A stretch of DNA of 64,000 nt from Tragulus kanchil (taxonomy: Eukaryota > Chordata > Mammalia > Artiodactyla > Tragulidae): positions 183,395,801 to 183,459,800 of the forward strand of contig JAIOJX010000025.1 in assembly GCA_022376925.1 (NCBI GenBank), in the 5' to 3' direction. Numbering within the stretch: the stretch's first letter is position 1; every line of letters begins with the position of its first letter. A program made the position numbers and the translations under genes. Positions 32,255 to 44,821 of this stretch are shown here, in pieces. Below the pieces are notes generated by a model. It saw only the letters and a list, made by a program, of their open reading frames with translations. It was not told the origin of the DNA and searched no databases.

Positions 32255-32693
32255 TGTTCTAACGTGCTGTTGCTCTTCCGCCTCTAAGTTGTGTTCAGCT
32301 CTTTGTGATCTCATGGACTGCAGCATGCCAGGACCCCTCGTCCTTCGCTATCTCCTGGCATTTGCTCAGATTCATGTTCATGGAGTCCTGATGCTATCTA
32401 ACCATCTCCTCCTCTCCCGCCCTCTCTTCTCCTCTTGCCCTCAATCTTTCCAAGCATCAGTGTATTTTCCAATGAGTCGGCTCTTTGCAGCAGGTGGCCA
32501 AAGGATTTGAACTTCTGCTTCATCATCTGTCCTTTCAATAAATAATCAGAGTTGATCGACTTTAGGATTGACTGGTTTGATCTCCTTGCCATCCGAGGGA
32601 CTCTCAAGACCTCTCAAGAAAATCTTGTGCTCGGCCTTCTTTATGGACCAACTTTCACATGTGTTCACGACTACTGGAAAACCATAACTTTGA
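32255..32693 (-). mobile_element. BovB LINE fragment, first doublet copy with deletion
   Basis: Same text as 33344-33940 but missing a block near 32610, where GTCTTCTTTGGCATCACAAT is expected. The loss sits close to the junction, so I read it as consensus error, not a genomic deletion. Confidence 0.9.
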
Positions 32694-33343
32694 AAATTTA
32701 AGCTTGCACAAAGAATTAAAAGGTACAAATTATTAGATAAATAAAAAAATTTTCAGGGAATATACCCCACATTTTATAATAACTTTAAATGGAGTATAGC
32801 ATTTAAACATTGTAAATTACTATATTGCAGACTTGAAATTATATAACATTGTATAGAAATTGTACTTCAGTAGAAAAAAGATAAAATTAAGAAAATAAAA
32901 TAGAGACTGTTTCTATTGTAAACAGGTAATTAAGGGTAAGGATACTTGCCAGCTACTAATGAACAAAGTTTGAGACTCAAGAGACTAAGTTCTAATTTTG
33001 GTTGTGTCAGCCTGGACGTGGTTTCACTTGCCTCATTTCATTTCAGTAGGCTTTTGTTTCTGCTTCCCTAAAATGAGGGAGTTGGGCGAATTTACCTCAA
33101 ATACCCTTCACATCTCTCGGGTTCTTTCTAGACTGGCAAGCTAAATGTGCTGGAGAAAACGGCAGATTTGAACTCAGAGGGCACAGCCCTGAGGCTTGCC
33201 AGTTATGCCACCTGGGATAAATTACTTAAACTCTCTAAGTCTAGTTTCCCAATTGTTTGAGTAGCCTAATACACTTTATCTGACAGGATGAAGGGAGATG
33301 AAGTATGTGAAGGTGAGTGGCCGGGGCCAGATGCAACTCTTGG

Positions 33344-33940
33344 TGTTCTAACGTGCTGTTGCTCTTCCGCCTCTAAGTTGTGTTCAGCTCTTTGTGATCT
33401 CATGGACTGCAGCATGCCAGGACCCCTCGTCCTTCGCTATCTCCTGGCATTTGCTCAGATTCATGTTCATGGAGTCCTGATGCTATCTAACCATCTCCTC
33501 CTCTCCCGCCCTCTCTTCTCCTCTTGCCCTCAATCTTTCCAAGCATCAGTGTATTTTCCAATGAGTCGGCTCTTTGCAGCAGGTGGCCAAAGGATTTGAA
33601 CTTCTGCTTCATCATCTGTCCTTTCAATAAATAATCAGAGTTGATCGACTTTAGGATTGACTGGTTTGATCTCCTTGCCATCCGAGGGACTCTCAAGAGT
33701 CTTCTTTGGCATCACAATTCAAAAGCATCAATTCTTCGGTGCTCGGCCTTCTTTATGGACCAACTTTCACATGTGTTCACGACTACTGGAAAAACCATAA
33801 CTTTGACCATATAGACCTTTGCTGGCAAAATGATGTCTCTGCTTTGTAATATGCTGTCTAAGCTTGTCATAGCTTTTCTTCCAAGGAGCAAGCATCTTTG
33901 AGTTTTATGGCTGCAATGTGAGTGGAATCCAAATGTGAAT
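33344..33940 (-). mobile_element. BovB LINE fragment, intact copy
   Basis: Reversed BovB is clear throughout: AATGAGTCGGCTCTTTGCAG, GTCTTCTTTGGCATCACAAT, CGGTGCTCGGCCTTCTTTAT, CTTTGCTGGCAAAATGATGT, AATATGCTGTCTAAGCTTGT and CTTCCAAGGAGCAAGCATC. It is a 5'-truncated element with interrupted frames. Confidence 0.94.
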
Positions 33941-35514
33941 TCCATGCCTAATTTAAGGAAACTTTCTTCACTTCACTTATCCTAATATGACCATCAAAGC
34001 TGCCCCAATCCCTTTAGAATCTAGAAACATTCTCTAGCAAGTGATCATCAAATCCAAGTAAAAGCAAATCAAAAAATACTACTGTGGCAGGTCAAGGCTA
34101 AACACATGGGAATTACATTCTTGAGTTCCTCACCATGGGAAATCAAGGAACAGCCATGAATGCGGATTCCCCCCAACACTTGCACTAGATGCTCAGAGCC
34201 CTGGAGTCCAGCTTTGCCCTTCCTGTGGCTGTCCCTTCATCACAGCCTGAGCTGATAACCCACAGCCTAAGAGAAGGTGGGGGAAAGTACAATTTGGGTG
34301 GATGGTGATTTCCTCCATGGTGCCAGTCACTGTGCTGGCATGGAGGGCCTTTTGGACATTTTTCTCAGTGTACACACACAGCCTTGCTGAGCAGTTGGCA
34401 TTACAATTCCCATTCTCACTGATGCCTGCATGTCTGAGGCACCACAGGCTCAGGTAAGTTACCAAAAACAAAGCATGCAGGGAAGACCAATTCCACAGAC
34501 TGTATTTGCCCAAAGGCATGAGTCTCAAGAGAAGTAAGAACCTTTGGGTGGATGTAAGTAAGTGTGGCAGGATGTCTGAATCCAAACTTCCTGGTGGACC
34601 TGAAAATCAGGGTCTGCTTCCCCAAATCACGGGACTCAGAAGATGAATAAGGCAGGGAGACAATCCGAATGTAAGTCAGGACTATCAGATTGTTGTTGAC
34701 CTTAGAAGAGAGTCGTGCACACTGCAAGTGAACTCTGCATGTTTTTGAATGAATGAATGAATCAATGAAGGGCTCATTTATATTGAAGCAGCCAGTGTCA
34801 TACTGATGCAAGGATAAAATTGCTCTCAGCAGAAATCACATTTTTATGTCCTTATTCCTCCAGTTTTCACCCTTTGGAAGGCTGACCTATTTTCTTTGGC
34901 TTCCTATCTTTCTTCCCTTCTGTCCTTCATCTTCCTCCCAAATGCTTTCAGAGACATAGTCTCCAAATAAATGTTTTCATGCTGTTTTTTTCACCAATAG
35001 AATACGGGGTGAGATGAAGGGCTTTCTGTTTTTGTGTACATTTAGATGCGATGACTTTATAAACTTAAAGAGGAAACATGAGCCCATTAATGGAACACCA
35101 TGTGCTTCTTATTAAGGGTCGTATTTTCAGTCATGGAAATAATAATAATAAGAAAGATGGTGATTTAGGACATACATAAACTAAGTCTGGACTTCTTTAG
35201 AAACCAAACAATAGCAGACCCTATTGGGACATATAGCCACCCATACCAATGAATGTTCACTCATTCGTTCAAGGAATTTCTTTGTTGCCCCATTATTTCC
35301 TTTGTTCAAGGCTCTGTACTGAGCATGGATCCAAAGGGAGATCCAACATGTGAGAATATATGACTCTAGGAACTGTCTCCTGGTTTTTCAAGATGGGGAA
35401 GTTGAATGTAGAGTTAACGTTGTTCATCATACACAAAAATATGGGGGGTAACAAGCTGAGTGAGAGACCTTCTCCAACTCAACTCACATTGCACAAATAC
35501 ACACTGGAAAGAGC
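33941..35514. other. Unassigned non-coding DNA
   Basis: About 1.6 kb without recognisable young repeats. There is a short GAAT-type simple repeat at 34747-34767 and a TAA-type stretch near 35143. Minus-strand frames of 130 and 131 codons (34193-34811) overlap in different registers and have no domain. Confidence 0.4.
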
Positions 35515-35700
35515 GTCATGCTTGTCCAGCATCCAGTAAGTGCCAGGCACTGGCTAGATGTTTTCACAGTAAATTTCAACTGCAGACTCAGACTGCATGA
35601 GATAGATTATGCAAATGAGTCATCAAGACTTCTGTGAGTTAGTCCAAGTAACAAGGTGTGAGAGTGCAAGAACGGGATTTGAACTCCCGTCCCTCCGTGG
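35515..35700 (-). mobile_element. MIR-like SINE
   Basis: CCAGTAAGTGCCAGGCACTG, AGTTAGTCCAAGTAACAAGG and GAACGGGATTTGAACTCCCG follow reversed MIR order. Strongly diverged. Confidence 0.5.
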
Positions 35701-36059
35701 GGCCCTGAAGCCCTTTGCTGCTTCTGCAACAGCTCTGCATGCAGAGGTGGCTTCAACCCAGCAGGAAAGGGGCAGTTCCTGGGAGCTGGGTGCAGGAAAT
35801 CCATAAGAGGATAAAGGAAATGCCCATCGAACAAACACCTTTTCAGTAAAGTAGGTATTGGTTCACAGATGCCACCCAATTCAGGCAGGTGTTTATACAG
35901 CTCCACCTCTGCTGGACAGCTGCCTCAGTCTCCCCACAGCCCTGGGAAGCCCTGCCTCACTGCACCGCTCCTGGGATCATGGAGCTGCAGGAGTCACCCA
36001 GCTGGCCGAAGGGGAGCCCAGCACTTGCTGTCACTGAGCACCAGTCCTGACAGCTGCCT

Positions 36060-36280
36060 TAGTAAGCATTTAGCATGGACTGGTCATGAGGAGTTTTGAT
36101 AAACTCTCTTCATATATGATTTCATTTCACCCCTCTGTAAGTGTTGGTAGAGTTACTATGATTCTCACTTTGAGTTTATTGCTAGTGAATGAGGCAATGG
36201 TTGCTTTGGAGTCTGCTTTCCAAGGTCCACAGTTTGGTTAGTAGTGAAACTAGGATTCGAGCCTTGCTTTCCCTCCTACC
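36060..36280 (-). mobile_element. MIR-like SINE (copy at 37136-37356)
   Basis: TATATGATTTCATTTCACCC, GAATGAGGCAATGGTTGCTT and GTGAAACTAGGATTCGAGCC suggest a reversed, diverged MIR. Confidence 0.5.
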
Positions 36281-36304
36281 AAAATCTGCACTCTTAAAAA
36301 AAAA

Positions 36305-36625
36305 AAAATAAAAAAGTATTTATTTGGAAGATAAGGGCTTTACATACTGTGTTGGTTTCTACCATACATCAACTTGAGTCAGCCATAGGCATACGTACGT
36401 CCCTCCGTCTTGAACCTCCCTCCCACCTCCCACCCCATGCCCCGCTCTAGGCTGTCACAGAGCACAGGTTTGAGCTCCCTGGGTCACCTAGCAAACTCCC
36501 ATCGGCTAGCTCATTTACATAGGGTAATGTATGCTTTACATATGGTAATGGAATGTGTATGTTTCAGTGTCACTCTCTGGATTCATCCCACCCTCTCCTT
36601 CCTCCTGCGTGTCCACAAGCAAAAT
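36305..36625 (-). mobile_element. L1 LINE 3' UTR fragment, ruminant type (copy at 37381-37701)
   Basis: Reversed L1 end: GTTGGTTTCTACCATACATC, AACTTGAGTCAGCCATAGGC, TTGAACCTCCCTCCCACCTC, GGCTGTCACAGAGCACAGGT and CCCACCCTCTCCTTCCTCCT. An A-rich run at 36297-36317 sits at its 3' side. Confidence 0.88.
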
Positions 36626-37970
36626 CCACTCTCTTAATCTTTAATCTCTAAACCTGATTTCTACACGCAACTGGCGTATCAACCTAGATGCTCACAGGTG
36701 GCCTCAGTGACGTTGGAGAGCAGGATTCAAGGTGGAACATGAGCTGGGACAGGGAGCAGAATAGAACCCCCAGAATACAGGAGAGGCTGGTGCCAAAGAG
36801 GGCCCAGATGGAACCAGAAGGGATTTCTGAGAATTTTCAGGAAAGGGTCGGAGTTAATGCACATGCTACTTTTGTGGAGGATGTGATGGTTGGAAATGCC
36901 CATCGAACAAACACCTTTTCAGTAAAGTAGGTATTGGTTCACAGATGCCACCCAATTCAGGCAGGTGTTTATACAGCTCCACCTCTGCTGGACAGCTGCC
37001 TCAGTCTCCCCACAGCCCTGGGAAGCCCTGCCTCACTGCACCGCTCCTGGGATCATGGAGCTGCAGGAGTCACCCAGCTGGCCGAAGGGGAGCCCAGCAC
37101 TTGCTGTCACTGAGCACCAGTCCTGACAGCTGCCTTAGTAAGCATTTAGCATGGACTGGTCATGAGGAGTTTTGATAAACTCTCTTCATATATGATTTCA
37201 TTTCACCCCTCTGTAAGTGTTGGTAGAGTTACTATGATTCTCACTTTGAGTTTATTGCTAGTGAATGAGGCAATGGTTGCTTTGGAGTCTGCTTTCCAAG
37301 GTCCACAGTTTGGTTAGTAGTGAAACTAGGATTCGAGCCTTGCTTTCCCTCCTACCAAAATCTGCACTCTTAAAAAAAAAAAAATAAAAAAGTATTTATT
37401 TGGAAGATAAGGGCTTTACATACTGTGTTGGTTTCTACCATACATCAACTTGAGTCAGCCATAGGCATACGTACGTCCCTCCGTCTTGAACCTCCCTCCC
37501 ACCTCCCACCCCATGCCCCGCTCTAGGCTGTCACAGAGCACAGGTTTGAGCTCCCTGGGTCACCTAGCAAACTCCCATCGGCTAGCTCATTTACATAGGG
37601 TAATGTATGCTTTACATATGGTAATGGAATGTGTATGTTTCAGTGTCACTCTCTGGATTCATCCCACCCTCTCCTTCCTCCTGCGTGTCCACAAGCAAAA
37701 TCCACTCTCTTAATCTTTAATCTCTAAACCTGATTTCTACACGCAACTGGCGTATCAACCTAGATGCTCACAGGTGGCCTCAGTGACGTTGGAGAGCAGG
37801 ATTCAAGGTGGAACATGAGCTGGGACAGGGAGCAGAATAGAACCCCCAGAATACAGGAGAGGCTGGTGCCAAAGAGGGCCCAGATGGAACCAGAAGGGAT
37901 TTCTGAGAATTTTCAGGAAAGGGTCGGAGTTAATGCACATGCTACTTTTGTGGAGGATGTGATGGTTGGA

Positions 37971-38105
37971 CGCATCGCTGACCAATGAACATGAATTTCG
38001 GCAAACTCTGGGAGACAGTGGGGGATGGGGAGATCTGGTGTGCTGCAGTCCACGGGGTCACAGAGTCAGAGGTGACTGAGCGACTTAACAACAGCAACAC
38101 ACACG
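37971..38105 (+). mobile_element. BovB LINE 3' end
   Basis: CGCATCGCTGACCAATGAAC, GGCAAACTCTGGGAGACAGT, TGGTGTGCTGCAGTCCACGG and GACTGAGCGACTTAACAACA are the last ~130 bp of BovB on the plus strand. Confidence 0.85.
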
Positions 38106-39626
38106 CACTGCACTGGAGTATAGATACAGTCCCTCTTTACTAATCCTTTTGTGTCTAAATTCTAATCTCTCTGTGTTTAAGTTCTAAGTTAGAAGAGCCC
38201 ACGGAAGCATTGGTAAGGACGTGTGCGTGGGTGAGGACAGAGCAGCCAACAGGTGCGGGCATGTTTCCCACGGCCGTGAAAAGTTAGCTGAGCGGCCCAC
38301 AAGCTCGTTTGCTGAGAGTCCATGTGGGGCTTTTTCCAAATCGCAGAGGCCGCTCACTGTGGACTCTGTGGATGGGGGCTGGATTAACGCGGTTTATGGA
38401 TGTTTCCTTCAGGAAGAGGAGGAGAGGCAGACGAAGGAGGGATGCCATGGAAGGATGGTGTGTCAGCGGCTCATGGGGAAGTTATGAAGAAAGGAGCAAC
38501 ATCTCCTCAAAAGAGGAGATCAAGGAAAATCTCATCCCTTCTGAGCAAGGCTGGAGAGAAGCTCCCCCAGACCTCCTGGGGTGGTAGGAAGGCACCGGGG
38601 TGCCTCGGAGGGGATGCCGCTGGACTGTAAGGGCCACATGAGAGTTAAGGCTGCTCAAGCACAGCAGTGGCGGAGGACATAGGAGCGGCCACCACCACCC
38701 ACGCATCAGACTGATGTGCAATTAAAGATTCTTGTGTCTCCTTTTATTCCAGTTTCTTAAAAAAAAAACAGAATGGCATTTTGCTGTAATTACTGTTAAG
38801 GCATTCGATTATGAGATCCGATAATAATTTTTAAAAATCATAGCATAGCTTCAGTCTCTCAGCATCTTGAGTGATTGGCCCAGGAGACAGTGCGGGGTTT
38901 CTCAATCCTGGTTGTGTTCAAAACAGAGAATGGGCTGCATTTCAATGAGGTATGCGCAAAGTTCTGCACTCCAAGTCTGAAGGCTCCGTGTTAGAATAAA
39001 CACAATCTTAGAGCTGACGTTCAGAGTCTCTGCCTCCTCTTCTTTCCCCTAGAAATTCTTTTTATTCCTCCTAATATATATATCTTCAAGTCTTGATATG
39101 TTATTTTCGACACTTTTTAAAAATAAAAAAAATGTATTAGATTTTTAGCTTTGGATTCTGCATCAGGGAAGGTCAAGTCACAGAAACAAAATTTCACTTT
39201 AGCAATTCCAAACAGAGAGGGTATAGCACAGGTCCTGTCCTCACAGATGGCAGAGGAGCTAAGACCACAAATCAGTGGCAGAGAGTGATCTAGAAATTAC
39301 CCACAGCAGCACCATTACCCCTCTGCTTCCCTTAGAAATAGACAGCAAAATCTCTAAGGGAGGAATGACACAGGAGGAAAGGGGGCAGGCACAATATTTC
39401 AAAGCATGACATTGCCACTGGACATGACAAAAGCTGGTTAGAACCAATTAGGTCCAAGATGGCGGAAGATTTGACATCCAGTGGGCCTCGAGCCTCATTA
39501 AATGCTCACTGTAATAAACTAGCTAAATTATATAGCACTGTGACAGTCCAGGTCCAAAAGTGGGCAGTGGTCCAATTCCTGGAAAGCCCCAACCCTTTCC
39601 TGGAAATTAGACTAATTTTCCCACCT
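38106..39626. other. Unassigned DNA, GC-richer at 38220-38640
   Basis: No repeat is recognised. Between 38220 and 38640 several frames of 76-92 codons overlap in three registers and on both strands, as stop-poor GC-rich text would give. No domain, splice signal or codon preference can be claimed. An A-run lies near 38760. Confidence 0.4.
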
Positions 39627-39845
39627 GGTTTCCCAGGTGGCTCTATAGGTAAAGAACCTGCCCGCTTATGCAGGAAACTCAAGAGAAGCAGGTTAGATCC
39701 CTGGATCAGGAAGGTCCCCTGGAGAAGGAAATGGCAACCCACTCCTGTATTCTTTGTTGGGAAAGACCAAAGACAGAGGGGGCTGGAGGACCACATCCAC
39801 GGGGTCACACAGAGTTGGACACAGCTCAGGACACCCACACCTCCC
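39627..39845 (+). mobile_element. Bov-tA SINE (head-less second copy at 40727-40913)
   Basis: GGTTTCCCAGGTGGCTCTAT head, GGTTAGATCCCTGGATCAGG, GGAAATGGCAACCCACTCCT and CACACAGAGTTGGACACAGC are in order. In the second copy the head is absent because doublet 11 begins inside the element. Confidence 0.92.
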
Positions 39846-41797
39846 ACCTGTTAGCCTGTGAAATTACCTGGCCCCTAAGGACTAGCCACGCCACATGTCC
39901 AGACTTCTCACTTCAGCTGGCCCACAGTCTCTCTGTGGAGCATGTTTCTCTCTAAATACATCCAGTTCTTATGTGTCCCTTTGTCTCTTGCTGAATGCTT
40001 TCTGTGACAAGACTTCAAGAACCCAAGCTCCATTATATTCTAAGACCAGGCATGAAATCTCAGTTAAAAGATATGGGTTCATGTTCCAGTCTGGATTCTG
40101 GCTGAGCTCAATTCCTGGCATGTGGGTTCAGGTCCCATCTGACAGGCATGGACAGTTTCAGCTGACGTGGGCTCTGAGGCCAAAGAGGGAGGCAGGAGTT
40201 TTGGACACAAGGTTTCCCGGTAGGAGCAGGAACTACTCATGGCCTGTGATATGGTGGTAAGGGTAGGTCCAGAAGAACCAAGTCATCAAAGAGATTCTGC
40301 CTCTGCTGAAGACAGTGTCCACATCGGCCAGGCATTGCAGCTGTGTACGCAAAACAGCCTGTGAGCCTTGAAGACCAGCACCAGCTAGAAGGCTGAGTAG
40401 TGGCCCCAGGACTCAGATAGATTCAAACCTGATTGACCTGGGTTCAGATCCTGGCTCTCCTACTTTTAAGATTTCTGACTCTTGTCAAATTACTAAATCT
40501 GTCTCAGTTTTCTCATCTAGAATATGGGAGAAGAAAAAACTCACCCACTTAGGGACAGTGTGCAGATGAAATGAAACAATGAAATATGATATAAGCCCCT
40601 TTGACCTCAGGAAACAAATAGCTTCTTACTATACTGAAGTCTTCTCTGCATTGCAGATAAATTATGATGCATTTGGAGAGCTAATGGCTTCTATCTGTTC
40701 ATCTCCTTACATCACTCACTGTATACTGCCCGCTTATGCAGGAAACTCAAGAGAAGCAGGTTAGATCCCTGGATCAGGAAGGTCCCCTGGAGAAGGAAAT
40801 GGCAACCCACTCCTGTATTCTTTGTTGGGAAAGACCAAAGACAGAGGGGGCTGGAGGACCACATCCACGGGGTCACACAGAGTTGGACACAGCTCAGGAC
40901 ACCCACACCTCCCACCTGTTAGCCTGTGAAATTACCTGGCCCCTAAGGACTAGCCACGCCACATGTCCAGACTTCTCACTTCAGCTGGCCCACAGTCTCT
41001 CTGTGGAGCATGTTTCTCTCTAAATACATCCAGTTCTTATGTGTCCCTTTGTCTCTTGCTGAATGCTTTCTGTGACAAGACTTCAAGAACCCAAGCTCCA
41101 TTATATTCTAAGACCAGGCATGAAATCTCAGTTAAAAGATATGGGTTCATGTTCCAGTCTGGATTCTGGCTGAGCTCAATTCCTGGCATGTGGGTTCAGG
41201 TCCCATCTGACAGGCATGGACAGTTTCAGCTGACGTGGGCTCTGAGGCCAAAGAGGGAGGCAGGAGTTTTGGACACAAGGTTTCCCGGTAGGAGCAGGAA
41301 CTACTCATGGCCTGTGATATGGTGGTAAGGGTAGGTCCAGAAGAACCAAGTCATCAAAGAGATTCTGCCTCTGCTGAAGACAGTGTCCACATCGGCCAGG
41401 CATTGCAGCTGTGTACGCAAAACAGCCTGTGAGCCTTGAAGACCAGCACCAGCTAGAAGGCTGAGTAGTGGCCCCAGGACTCAGATAGATTCAAACCTGA
41501 TTGACCTGGGTTCAGATCCTGGCTCTCCTACTTTTAAGATTTCTGACTCTTGTCAAATTACTAAATCTGTCTCAGTTTTCTCATCTAGAATATGGGAGAA
41601 GAAAAAACTCACCCACTTAGGGACAGTGTGCAGATGAAATGAAACAATGAAATATGATATAAGCCCCTTTGACCTCAGGAAACAAATAGCTTCTTACTAT
41701 ACTGAAGTCTTCTCTGCATTGCAGATAAATTATGATGCATTTGGAGAGCTAATGGCTTCTATCTGTTCATCTCCTTACATCACTCACTGTATACTGC
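39659..41797. repeat. Doublet 11: 1.07-kb tandem copies 39659-40729 and 40727-41797
   Basis: TGCCCGCTTATGCAGGAAAC occurs at 39659 and 40727, spacing 1,068, the shortest of the series. The join shares only TGC. The first copy breaks at ATACTGC whereas the second reads on into ACAGCCTAAAGG. No interior differences were noticed. Confidence 0.97.
40425..40545 (+). mobile_element. MIR SINE (copies at 41493-41613 and about 42661-42769)
   Basis: TTGACCTGGGTTCAGATCCT, GGCTCTCCTACTTTTAAGAT, CTTGTCAAATTACTAAATCT and CAGTTTTCTCATCTAGAATA match the plus-strand MIR. It appears three times because doublets 11 and 12 overlap here. Confidence 0.75.
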
Positions 41798-43850
41798 ACA
41801 GCCTAAAGGAATGGACGGTGTCTGGTGGGAAAGTTCTCAGGGCAGTTAGGCCTTGATGTTGAAAACTGGAAAATCTACTTGAAGAGCTCATCTTCCTTAA
41901 AGCCAGTCCTCCTGAGAAACGAACAGGAGCAAGCGGCTCAGAAGAAGGCTGCAGAGAGCGCTGGCCCAACTTGGGTGAAATCCATCTGTGCACTTCATTA
42001 GCTTCAGCTATCCAACCAAATAAACAGAGATGGCTGGGCTAACCTCAATGGGCCAAGAGCTCTTAAAACAAGAACAGGCTGTCTTCACTTACTAGCTCAT
42101 GGGGAAATTCATCAAAAAGACGTGTGTTATAAACCATGCCACACAGGCTACTGCCAAGATTTCCTTGTTCAGTATCAAAACATACTTGAAGAGCTATGGT
42201 TTTTCGCACCTGCTGTGATCATCTTCGAAGCAGAGACTGGTCCTTCTAAGTGAGACACAGCCTACAGGCTCAGGGGAAAGAGGTCAAACAAGTGTAGATG
42301 CTATCAACTAAGTCTGATTAGAAACTTCAACTTGAGACTTGAAACGTAAGAAACTTAAGGGAGAGACAAAGTTATGCTTCAGTAACTGAGATTACAATGG
42401 GGCAAACTTCCTAAAGATTTACATAATAGGATTCTAGAGATGTTTTAAATACAGTTTAAAGCACTGTGTAACTGGCCAGAAAGAAGCTTGAGTCTGATGG
42501 CCAGTTTCAGATTACAAAGAAACTGTCTTTGGTTCCCTCTTATGCATTTTAAAACAAGCACATCCACCACTCTTTATTAATCAATACACCAGGCAAATCA
42601 TGTCCATTAAGGATCTCAAAGCTCAGTTGATCTGACTCTCAGAGATAAACCAAGGTGCAACCTGGGTTCAGATCCTGGCTCTCCTACTTTTAAGATTTCT
42701 GACTCTTGTCAAATTACTAAATCTGTCTCAGTTTTCTCATCTAGAATATGGGAGAAGAAAAAACTCACCCACTTAGGGACAGTGTGCAGATGAAATGAAA
42801 CAATGAAATATGATATAAGCCCCTTTGACCTCAGGAAACAAATAGCTTCTTACTATACTGAAGTCTTCTCTGCATTGCAGATAAATTATGATGCATTTGG
42901 AGAGCTAATGGCTTCTATCTGTTCATCTCCTTACATCACTCACTGTATACTGCACAGCCTAAAGGAATGGACGGTGTCTGGTGGGAAAGTTCTCAGGGCA
43001 GTTAGGCCTTGATGTTGAAAACTGGAAAATCTACTTGAAGAGCTCATCTTCCTTAAAGCCAGTCCTCCTGAGAAACGAACAGGAGCAAGCGGCTCAGAAG
43101 AAGGCTGCAGAGGCGCTGGCCCAACTTGGGTGAAATCCATCTGTGCACTTCATTAGCTTCAGCTATCCAACCAAATAAACAGAGATGGCTGGGCTAACCT
43201 CAATGGGCCAAGAGCTCTTAAAACAAGAACAGGCTGTCTTCACTTACTAGCTCATGGGGAAATTCATCAAAAAGACGTGTGTTATAAACCATGCCACACA
43301 GGCTACTGCCAAGATTTCCTTGTTCAGTATCAAAACATACTTGAAGAGCTATGGTTTTTCGCACCTGCTGTGATCATCTTCGAAGCAGAGACTGGTCCTT
43401 CTAAGTGAGACACAGCCTACAGGCTCAGGGGAAAGAGGTCAAACAAGTGTAGATGCTATCAACTAAGTCTGATTAGAAACTTCAACTTGAGACTTGAAAC
43501 GTAAGAAACTTAAGGGAGAGACAAAGTTATGCTTCAGTAACTGAGATTACAATGGGGCAAACTTCCTAAAGATTTACATAATAGGATTCTAGAGATGTTT
43601 TAAATACAGTTTAAAGCACTGTGTAACTGGCCAGAAAGAAGCTTGAGTCTGATGGCCAGTTTCCCCCAGATTACAAAGAAACTGTCTTTGGTTCCCTCTT
43701 ATGCATTTTAAAAACAAGCACATCCACCACTCTTTATTAATCAATACACCAGGCAAATCATGTCCATTAAGGATCTCAAAGTCTTGATGTGTAACTGCAA
43801 GGTATGCATCATTATCTGACTCTCAGAGATGAGAAAACCAAGATGTGAGC
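41505..43850. repeat. Doublet 12: 1.16-kb tandem copies 41505-42659 and 42661-43850
   Basis: CCTGGGTTCAGATCCTGGCT occurs at 41505 and 42661 (and 40437), spacing 1,156. The first copy's last 60 bases (42600-42659) are a deletion-rich version of 43779-43850. Interior differences are few: a lost GA near 43112 and extra Cs near 43664. Confidence 0.97.
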
Positions 43851-43950
43851 ACTTAGGTGGGTCATCCAAGGCCAAACAGCTTCCATGTAGCAGAAGTGTG
43901 ATTCCAACCCAGGCTGCTTATCTCTAAGGTCCTTTCTCCTTCAGCAGGAT
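43815..43950 (-). mobile_element. MIR SINE
   Basis: CAGAGATGAGAAAACCAAGA, GGGTCATCCAAGGCCAAACA and GTGTGATTCCAACCCAGGCT are reversed MIR blocks. Confidence 0.75.
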
Positions 43951-44327
43951 CAAGTGTGAAAGGAAAATGTCACCTGCTCCATCAGTAAACAAAGGACATT
44001 GCTATCATCAGGCCATAAACCAGGGTACTCACTCCCAGCTGCACTCCCTGAGGGATTCAGAATGGAAGAACGCAGAATACTGACCCCAGATCCCTAAGGG
44101 GGATATCAGAGCAATGATTTCAATGAGCCCAGACTCCCGCATCTTCCCATGCATACATAAGGATTAAATTCATTAACTTGAGCTGTCTGGTTTTCTTTAA
44201 TTAATAGCTTTAGATGTTCCAACTATCCAGTTTTTTGTTTTGTTTTGTTTTTTTAAAAACTGTGTCTTCTGGCTCCTCCCATACCTCTTTGGAACAGTCC
44301 CTCTATCTAAGAGGCTGTGGTCTGGGC

Positions 44328-44536
44328 TTAGTGTTAGTTTCTCAGTCGGATCTGATTCTTTGCGACCTCATGAACTGTAGCTCACCAGGCTGCTCTGTCC
44401 ATGAGATTCCCCAGCAAGAACACTGGAATGGGTTGCCATTTCCTTCTTCAGGGGATGGTCCCCATCCAGGGATCAAACCTGGGCCTCGCACATTGCAGGA
44501 GGATTCTTCACCATCTGAGCCATCAAGGAAGCCCCC
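44328..44536 (-). mobile_element. Bov-tA SINE (copy at 45413-45621)
   Basis: TTAGTTTCTCAGTCGGATCT, GAACTGTAGCTCACCAGGCT, GAACACTGGAATGGGTTGCC, GGGATCAAACCTGGGCCTCG and GAGCCATCAAGGAAGCCCCC form a reversed complete element. The 149-codon plus frame across it is SINE-derived. Confidence 0.93.
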
Positions 44537-44821
44537 TTCTGGGCTTATGGCCTCTGAAAATTTGCCAAATGAAACACAATTCTCAACTTTTAGGTTGTGC
44601 ATTTCTTTTTCCAATGGACAATGCAATGTCTCTGTGAGAAAATATTGTTCATTCATTCATTAGACAAATAGTTAATGAAGGCCAACCATGTATATAGAAC
44701 AGTACTAGGCTCTGAAACTACAAGAATAAACATGAGGCAGAACAGCGTATACTCTCAGTAAATATAAAGTTCTCTCTCCTAAACGTAAGCAGGCTCTTCT
44801 GCAAGTAAGGACTATGTGCAC

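Larger units (their letters stand above)
31594..33806. repeat. Doublet 9: 1.09-kb tandem copies 31594-32693 and 32701-33806
   Basis: AGCTTGCACAAAGAATTAAA occurs at 31594 and 32701 (and 30434 through doublet 8). The second copy has lost 18 bases near 32740. The first copy has lost several dozen bases of BovB text near 32610. Between those edges the spacing is constant at 1,089. Confidence 0.97.
35816..37970. repeat. Doublet 10: 1.08-kb tandem copies 35816-36894 and 36892-37970
   Basis: GGAAATGCCCATCGAACAAA occurs at 35816 and 36892, spacing 1,076, with no interior change that I noticed. The join falls within a shared GGA. The second copy continues into BovB 3' sequence at 37971, while the first stops exactly there. 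Confidence 0.97.

Noticed and set aside
38309..38587. Basic, charged 92-codon frame as a small protein
   Set aside because: Two other plus frames and one minus frame are equally open over the same bases, and the start codon has no supporting context.
44214..44663. 149-codon frame present twice (also 45299-45748), suggesting a conserved duplicated gene
   Set aside because: Most of the frame is reversed Bov-tA SINE, and the second copy exists only because of doublet 13.
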